64,000 nucleotides of DNA from Ophioderma brevispina. Taxonomy: Eukaryota > Echinodermata > Ophiuroidea > Amphilepidida > Ophiodermatidae. The first letter of the stretch is position 1. Every line of letters starts with the position of its first letter. The notes beneath the pieces were generated by a model that did not search any database, was not told where the DNA came from, and was given only the letters and a program-made list of their open reading frames with translations. Location: positions 1-64,000 of the forward strand of contig JAMKCH010007112.1 in assembly GCA_023653785.1 (NCBI GenBank), in the 5' to 3' direction. This document shows, piece after piece, positions 58,684 through 64,000 of this stretch. The position numbers and the translations under genes are program-made.

Positions 58684-58944
58684 ATTTGCAATTGAAGCAC
58701 TACATTTCAGTTCTTTTTACTCAAAAATGCTTCGACTAGTTTTCTTTTTGATGAAATGACCAGTCTAAGACGTTTGTCAACTATTTTTGCAGGGTCACTT
58801 GGGGAACTCTCTAAAAAAACAAAAAAAAACAAAACCAATACTAGGGCTTTGGTTTGGACTCATTTCAATTAATTTTAGCTGGCTTTGAATATGTCCATGA
58901 AAATGAATAATTAGGAAAATGTTTTTAACCACACAAATACCGTC
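58684..58944. other. No gene recognised
   Basis: AT-rich interval following the foldback; no supported feature. Confidence 0.45.
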
Positions 58945-59110
58945 AACGGCCTTCGTGCTCTAGCAGTAAGGTCTTAGACTAGTGTTTTTTTTGTTTTTCA
59001 ACAACACAGAAGCTCCAAATTCCGGTGCGGGGTAGACCAACCTTCACCCCTGTAGCGAAAAAAATGCTCCAGCACATTTATCTCCACTGGCCAGGACTAG
59101 GTATAGCCGC
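58945..59110 (+). mobile_element. Possible tRNA-related SINE
   Basis: 'gtgctctagcagtaaggtct' resembles a tRNA A-box region. 'agctccaaattccggtgcgg' about 95 bases later is a degraded B-box-like stretch, followed by GC-richer sequence. No tRNA structure can be completed, so this is tentative. Confidence 0.25.
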
Positions 59111-59734
59111 TTGACAATTTTTAACCCCCTCTGATATTGCCGCGCTTTGAATATGGTATTTTTCAAGATTGAAAAAGGAAGCTACAAGAATATAGATAGC
59201 TGCATTAGTTCAGAAGTGCGCGGAAATGACATCTATAAGTACCTTTGCACTTAAAGAAAACTTCTTTGTGGTTTTTAAAAGTCAAGGACTTTGAAAGTGT
59301 GGGTGTGTAGAGGGTAGAAGGAACATGTTTTGAAAGAGTTTCACGTTCCTGCTTTGTATGCTGAAGCTGTAGAGAAGCAGAAGGCAACTATAAAAAAAAA
59401 AAAAAGATTTATCCTAATCGTACTAGACCTTTGTTGCATTATAATTCGCACAAAGCTCCGGAGACTAGCACGGCAACAGGCCAAAAGAAATGCCGTGTTC
59501 TGTTCGGGATATCCCAAAAGTAGAGCCAGTACTCCAATGTTGGATTGTTTTGAATCCCCGATGAATCCAGAACAACCCCGATCTACCATTTCCTAAGCTT
59601 CCAGGTCATAAACTTGTTTCTTTTGGCCTTTGCTTTTGCTCTTCTTTGAATAATAAATCAAGTTTAAGACGAAAAAATGTTGATGAGAAAACGGCAAAAG
59701 TAACAGCAAGGTTTCAAAACTTTCCTAAAGGGCT
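59111..59734. other. No gene recognised
   Basis: Two overlapping ORFs on opposite strands (59,330-59,596 and 59,341-59,589) have no recognisable domain. A13 run at about 59,393-59,405. Confidence 0.45.
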
Positions 59735-60020
59735 TTATGGAGGGGTTCATTATTTCGCCGGGGGGGGGGGGATGGAGGATTTTGAGGGGGACCCCGAAAC
59801 ATTTTTCGTAAGGAGAGGGGGGAACGTGGAAATTTTCATCAACGCGAAGAGGGGGGGACATTGAACTTTTAAATTGGAAAATCAGCCATGATCAAGGGGG
59901 AACGGTGGAAAATTTTTGAGCGGAAGCGAGGGGGGGGGGGCGCGAAAATTGTTTGCCGAAAAAAAAAAGTTGAAATCCTCCATTCCCCCCTGGCATTAAA
60001 AAAAATGACCGCTCCCTAGA
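59735..60020 (+). repeat. Interspersed repeat family C, copy 2 (G-rich)
   Basis: Collinear with 27,765-28,020 but with expanded G runs (59,761-59,770; 59,931-59,940). Shared anchors are 'ctttatggaggggtt', 'gaacttttaaattgga', 'aagggggaacggtgg', 'tttgccgaaaaaaaaaagtt' and 'cgctccctag'. Confidence 0.6.
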
Positions 60021-60147
60021 GCGGCATGTTTCGAGCCCCGCGAAAAATGTTCCCATAAGGTCGAGTATTGTATACTCACGCAGCGTAGTAGTAATTCTCC
60101 TTGCACACCCCAACCATATTATGGCAGAAATTATGCAGGCAGAGCTT

Positions 60148-60187
60148 ATTATTATTATTATTATTATTATTATGAATTTATTATTAT
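60148..60187. repeat. TTA microsatellite
   Basis: About nine TTA/ATT units followed by a short interrupted continuation. Confidence 0.9.
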
Positions 60188-60341
60188 TTGATTCCATTAT
60201 TCCGTTTTGGTTAACAAAGGATATGAATAAAAAGTTTATGGTAAATTAAGGGTAATCCACTAGAATACCAAAGTATCTGGAATATTAATTAATTTAAATA
60301 ATAATAAGGTTCATTATACCTAATGAATATTCAAATTTCCC

Positions 60342-61088
60342 TTAACACTTAATGACCAAGGGGTTTTCACTCCCTTGGTGCCAAGGGGGGGGGGGGTCCT
60401 TACCCCCAAGGAACCACTTTCCCGAGGATTTTTTGCACGAATTATACCACCTGTGAAGGATCATAATCAACCCCACTCGCAATAAAAATGAGTTTGTTTT
60501 TTGGGTTCAAATAGGGCAAAACATTGTTTTTTCAAAACACGCAAAAATTGGCAAAAAAGCGGAAAATTAAAATGAAGCCTTGCGCTCATAAATCAACCAT
60601 TTTGAAAACTTAACACAAACCGGGCAGTTTTAGGATCCTGGTGTTTTTCGGGTGTTGCAAAAATACACGTCATTTTCCCATAGAGTTGTACAGTAACGGT
60701 TTTGCCACGTACATGATGAAATTGTTGTTTTTAGCACATAGAGGGTAATTATTTTTTTGTTACTAATAATTGTTTACTTAAAGAGGTAGGTGTGAACTTA
60801 TATCAGCAAAAAACAATGCTTTGGTTCTCGGTACGTATTCTTCTTTTTAAAAATATTCTCAAAAAGGACTTTTCCGTTAGTTGCCCGGGGGGGGGGTTTC
60901 CATGGACCCCCACTAATTACCTCATTAACGGCTTGGCCGATTTAATTATTTTGGTATGAAAAGAAGCGCATTTAAAAGGGTCAGGACATTAAAAACAAGT
61001 TCGGCGCAAAAATCCCCGCGTAAAGCGGCCAGCGATAAACATTTTTTCGGGGTCCTAGTAACCCCCTTGTGTGTCACTTAATTGTTAA
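60342..61088 (+). mobile_element. TTAA/G-tract element, family B copy 3 (full length)
   Basis: Begins TTAACACTTAATGACCAAGG and ends, inverted, TTAACAATTAAGTGACACAC, with TTAA at 60,342-60,345 and 61,085-61,088. It has G runs at 60,386-60,397 and 60,890-60,897 and C-rich mirrors. It is collinear with the reverse complement of 23,432-24,262 and with 39,415-39,928. No coding domain. Confidence 0.75.
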
Positions 61089-61131
61089 GTGTCATTTTAA
61101 AGTAATATAATTATTATTAGTATTAGTCATA

Positions 61132-61220
61132 TAGATTAGTAGAAGTAGTAGTAAGAGGAGGAAAAGGGGAGGGGAGGAGGAGGGGAGAGAGGAGGAGGGG
61201 GAGGGAGGAGGAGAGTATTT
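61132..61220. repeat. AGG/GGA purine-rich simple repeat
   Basis: About 80 bases of nearly pure A/G (gaggagg, ggggaggag), preceded by 'gtagtagta' words. Confidence 0.85.
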
Positions 61221-62000
61221 TTTTTAAGTTTTCTCCAATCTATAATATGCAAAGGATTTGTCATAATAGAAAATCAATTGGGATATATAACACATCAGAC
61301 CTCTACGACCTTTAATTTATAAACACGAACTTGGTTTAATTAAGTATTAGACACTCTATAAAGGAGAGGAAAATCAAACCTAGAAACAGACATAAATCAT
61401 GCTGTACAGTTTCATAGTTAGACCCGGTAAAAGACATTGGGGCACTACGCAGAGATGAGAGAGAGGAGAGAGAGAACGCGCACAACCACATGTTCATAGA
61501 AGGCTATTATGGTCTTGTGAGCGTCTTTATAATCGAGCAAATCGGTGGTTCGAGCGCTACTATAGCGAAATTTCTTATTATTTATTTTATCTTTATCTTA
61601 GATTTAAAGATTTGCAATTGTGAAAACACTAGAGTTGGCGATTGAAGTAGAACTGGTGAATAAGCTGCCTTATGACGATAATTTAAATGCTATGGTCCGG
61701 ACCCTAATTAGGCAGAATCTCACCACATGTGCGTGCGGGTTTGGACGGCGATAACGACGAAAAACTACAGCATATTATTTTGCCCCAAGTAGTATTGGAA
61801 TAGATATAAAAGAATTTTGATTTGGAACGCAGGAATGAATATGTAGTGTATTGCTTTGTTATATTATTTTCGCACAAAAAACGCATATAAACATTTGCGT
61901 GCGGGTTTGGACGTCGTGTCCGACAAAAAATAACAACATATTTCCTTATCCTTATTTTCTTTGCACTTTTCTTTGGCCATACGCCAAGCTGAAAGAAGAA
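61221..62000. other. No gene recognised
   Basis: AT-rich. A direct duplication of 'tgcgtgcgggtttggacg' occurs at about 61,731 and 61,896, with related 'cgacgaaaaa' / 'cgacaaaaaa' following each, i.e. an old ~165-bp duplication. Confidence 0.5.
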
Positions 62001-62003
62001 AGA

Positions 62004-62110
62004 CTATTGACCAGAAAAGGTAGCTTTGCAATATTCAAACCGCTCTTTTGTGATCCAAAGACGGTATTCACTGAACAAGACCAGATCATCTGCATAATAT
62101 TACTCTCACC
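62004..62110 (-). pseudogene. Non-LTR reverse-transcriptase relic with YADD box
   Basis: On the minus strand the 36 bases 62,064-62,099 read YYADDLVLFSEY, the catalytic palm motif of many LINE reverse transcriptases. The frame continues RLWITKERFEYC to a TAG near 62,001. A stop (TAA) lies directly upstream, so the fragment is disabled. Other frames (121-codon + strand ORF 61,851-62,216 and 96-codon minus ORF) overlap it and are probably spurious. I cannot find the remaining RT blocks nearby, so this is a short remnant of a family different from the 17,280-18,640 LINE. Confidence 0.55.
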
Positions 62111-62261
62111 AATTGAATTTTCCTGTGTGTCGTTGCGAGATGCGGGCCGCATTAAAGATTGGCAGACAAATATTTTAAAAAGGAACAACGGCGCGACTAA
62201 GCCTTTGCTGGGATAGGCCATCATCAAAAAAATGATTCCCACATGAGAAGCATTGAATTAT

Positions 62262-62268
<7 letters not shown>

Positions 62269-62303
<35 letters not shown>
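62269..62303. repeat. Poly-A tract
   Basis: About 35 A, immediately before the TAG-rich microsatellite. Confidence 0.88.
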
Positions 62304-62304
<1 letters not shown>

Positions 62305-62319
62305 TTGTACGAAACCCCT

Positions 62320-62857
62320 ATGGTTGGTGGTGTAGGGTTGGTGGTAGTGGGTAGTGGTGGTATAGTGGTGTTGTAGTAGTAGTAGTAGTGGTAGTGGTAG
62401 TGGTTTGTTAGTAGTAGTGAGTTAGTAGTAGTAGTGTAGTACTAGTAATAGTAGTAGTAGTAGTAGTTGGAGTATGTAATGTAGTAGTAGTAGAGTAGTG
62501 TAGTAGTAGTAGTGTAGTGGTAGTGGGTGCTTGTAGTAGTGGAAGTGGTAGTAGTAGTAGTAGTAGTAGTTAGTAGTGGTGGGACGGTGGTGGTGGTGGT
62601 TGGTGTAGTAGTAGTTAGTCTTGTAGTAGTAGTAGTAGTAGTTAGTATTAGGTAGTAGTAGTAGTAATAGTAGTAGTGTTAGTAGTATAGGAGAGTCTAG
62701 AGTGGTGGTGGTGGTGGTAGGTTGGTGGTAGTGGTGGTGGAGTAGTGGTAGTGGTGAGGGTAGTAGTAGTAGTAGTAGTAGTAGTATAGTAGTCGTCGTA
62801 GTCTGTAGTAGGAGTAGTAGTAAGTATAGTAGTAGTAGTCGTAGTAGTAGTCGAGCT

Positions 62858-62897
<40 letters not shown>

Positions 62898-63145
62898 TGG
62901 TGGGTAGTGGTAGTGGTGTAGTAGTAGTGTATTAGTCGTAGTATAGTTAGTAGTTAGTAGTACGTGGTTGGGGTGGTGGTTGGTGGGTGGGGGTGGTGGT
63001 GGTGGTAGTGTAGTAATAGTAAAAAAAATTAGTAATAGTAGTAGTAGTAGTGGTAGTCGTAGTCGTAGTAGTCAGTGGTGGTGGTGGTGGTGGTAGTGGA
63101 GTAGTGGTAGTGGTAGTCCGTGGTAGTAGTAGAGTGTATGTAGTG
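62320..63145. repeat. Degenerate TAG/GTA/GTG trinucleotide microsatellite (~800 bp)
   Basis: Long run of gtagtagtag with GTG and GTC variants. Scattered single-base insertions or losses shift the phase every few tens of bases. The phase breaks could be real decay or sequencing error. Confidence 0.92.
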
Positions 63146-63164
63146 TGTGGTGTATTCTGTCGAG

Positions 63165-63330
63165 GTTCGAGTTGAGTTGCAATTTTCGAGTTTCGAGTTT
63201 CGAGTTAGCAGGTTCGAGTTCTTTCGACGCCTTTGTTAGAAATTTCGATTTTTGAGTTAGAAATTTCGAGTTTCGAGTAGAAATTTCGAGTTTCGAGGTT
63301 AGAAATTTCGAGTTTCGAGTTACAAAATTT
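63165..63330. repeat. Minisatellite, ~21-bp unit 'ttagaaatttcgagtttcga'
   Basis: About four to five head-to-tail units around 63,234-63,325, preceded by shorter 'ttcgagtttcgag' words. The minus-strand ORF 63,205-63,414 (LEISN repeats) is its translation and not a gene. Confidence 0.85.
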
Positions 63331-64000
63331 GGAAGAGTTCCAAATTGAAATTCGAGATTTGAATTCTTTCATATTCAGTGCACAGGGTCTACAAGACTTG
63401 GGTCTTCGCGACACTCAGTTATGATACGAAATAATTTGGAATGCAATTTTGGTATTTGTTAACTTTAATTGCGCATCTTTAAACTTATGTCCGCGATAAT
63501 AAAAATCTAATTATCTTCTTTGACCTCATCAAACTTATGAGCATTTGATCTAGTCATGTCACTTCACGCATATTGTTGAGAGTATGGGTTCATTTGGAGG
63601 GAATGTGTTGATACCGAAATTAACTGAGTCAAGATGAAGCAGATTATATATTGATTTATACACTACAACAGTGCTTGTTTCTTTTATTGTACATCGATTA
63701 GGTTAATGCTTCCATGAAAGAAACGGATTAAAATTCGTGAATGGCATTTCACTTTTTTAAACTCAATTAGCAGGTGGGACGTTTACGCGTATAATGTACG
63801 CAGAACGTTCATATGGTTTTGATACTTTGGTTTGATATCCATACAGTAATACAGCACAACATTACGGCTTCACAGACTTACAGGTAATTCTAATATAATG
63901 AACACCTTCAACAAACGGTATTTTTCTGCTATCTCTGGAACGAAGCTTTGATTTGGAGGCTCAAATTTTCCGAATGATGATGTGCAAAAAAGCCCTTCAT
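63331..64000. other. No gene recognised
   Basis: AT-rich end of the window, no supported feature. Confidence 0.5.

Noticed and set aside
61851..62216. 121-codon + strand ORF
   Set aside because: It overlaps a minus-strand YADD reverse-transcriptase relic, which explains the low stop density better.

Overview
This window is animal nuclear DNA that is AT-rich, intron/intergenic-like and packed with interspersed repeats. I see no prokaryotic gene organisation, no rRNA and no complete protein-coding gene. The style suggests a marine invertebrate: many TIR and TTAA-flanked MITEs, foldback elements, tRNA-like SINE pieces, a degenerate CR1/Jockey-like LINE, recurrent 'taggccta' words and 'aaaatggcngccattt' words. 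A deuterostome such as an echinoderm or hemichordate is possible, but this is inference with low confidence. Almost all open frames in the window are chance ORFs or repeat translations.

Layout. 1-4,140 is mostly unique AT-rich DNA with one tRNA-like fragment (about 1,141-1,200) and a GC-richer patch (2,580-3,540). 4,437-14,440 holds two copies of a ~5-kb unit. The central 2.22 kb (6,749-8,969 and 11,765-13,985, offset 5,016) is identical, while the flanks differ by dense single-base indels, a pattern that looks like uncorrected long-read sequence. 13,480-17,250 is strongly G/T-biased on the + strand. 17,280-18,640 is a decayed LINE reverse transcriptase on the minus strand.

19,500-41,400 is a mosaic of non-autonomous DNA transposons: TTAA-ended elements with internal G or C tracts (20,871; 23,432; 31,290; 39,415; 40,485), a Tc1/mariner-like element (22,334-23,326), an hAT-type MITE with a perfect 8-bp target duplication (33,725-33,952), a foldback at 24,520-25,145, and a foldback at 39,938-41,398 whose right arm is interrupted by a TTAA element. 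43,197-43,529 has two exon-like ORF pieces that join in frame and is the only plausible protein-coding signal.

44,528-45,685 carries two arrays of a 35-bp satellite. 45,970-47,450 is another foldback containing a 124-bp tandem duplication. 47,790-48,110 is a Tc1-like remnant apparently split by a PIF/Harbinger-like MITE (48,125-48,455). A further TIR element (48,926-49,420) and a TTAA element with a 139-bp A tract (49,747-50,375) follow.

50,400-64,000 has small MITE-like hairpins, a foldback at 57,238-58,683, another TTAA/G-tract element (60,342-61,088), a short minus-strand reverse-transcriptase relic with a YADD box (62,064-62,099), ~800 bp of degenerate TAG/GTA microsatellite and a 21-bp minisatellite. 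The elements do not form a gene system; the biology visible here is transposon nesting, foldback formation and tandem-repeat growth.
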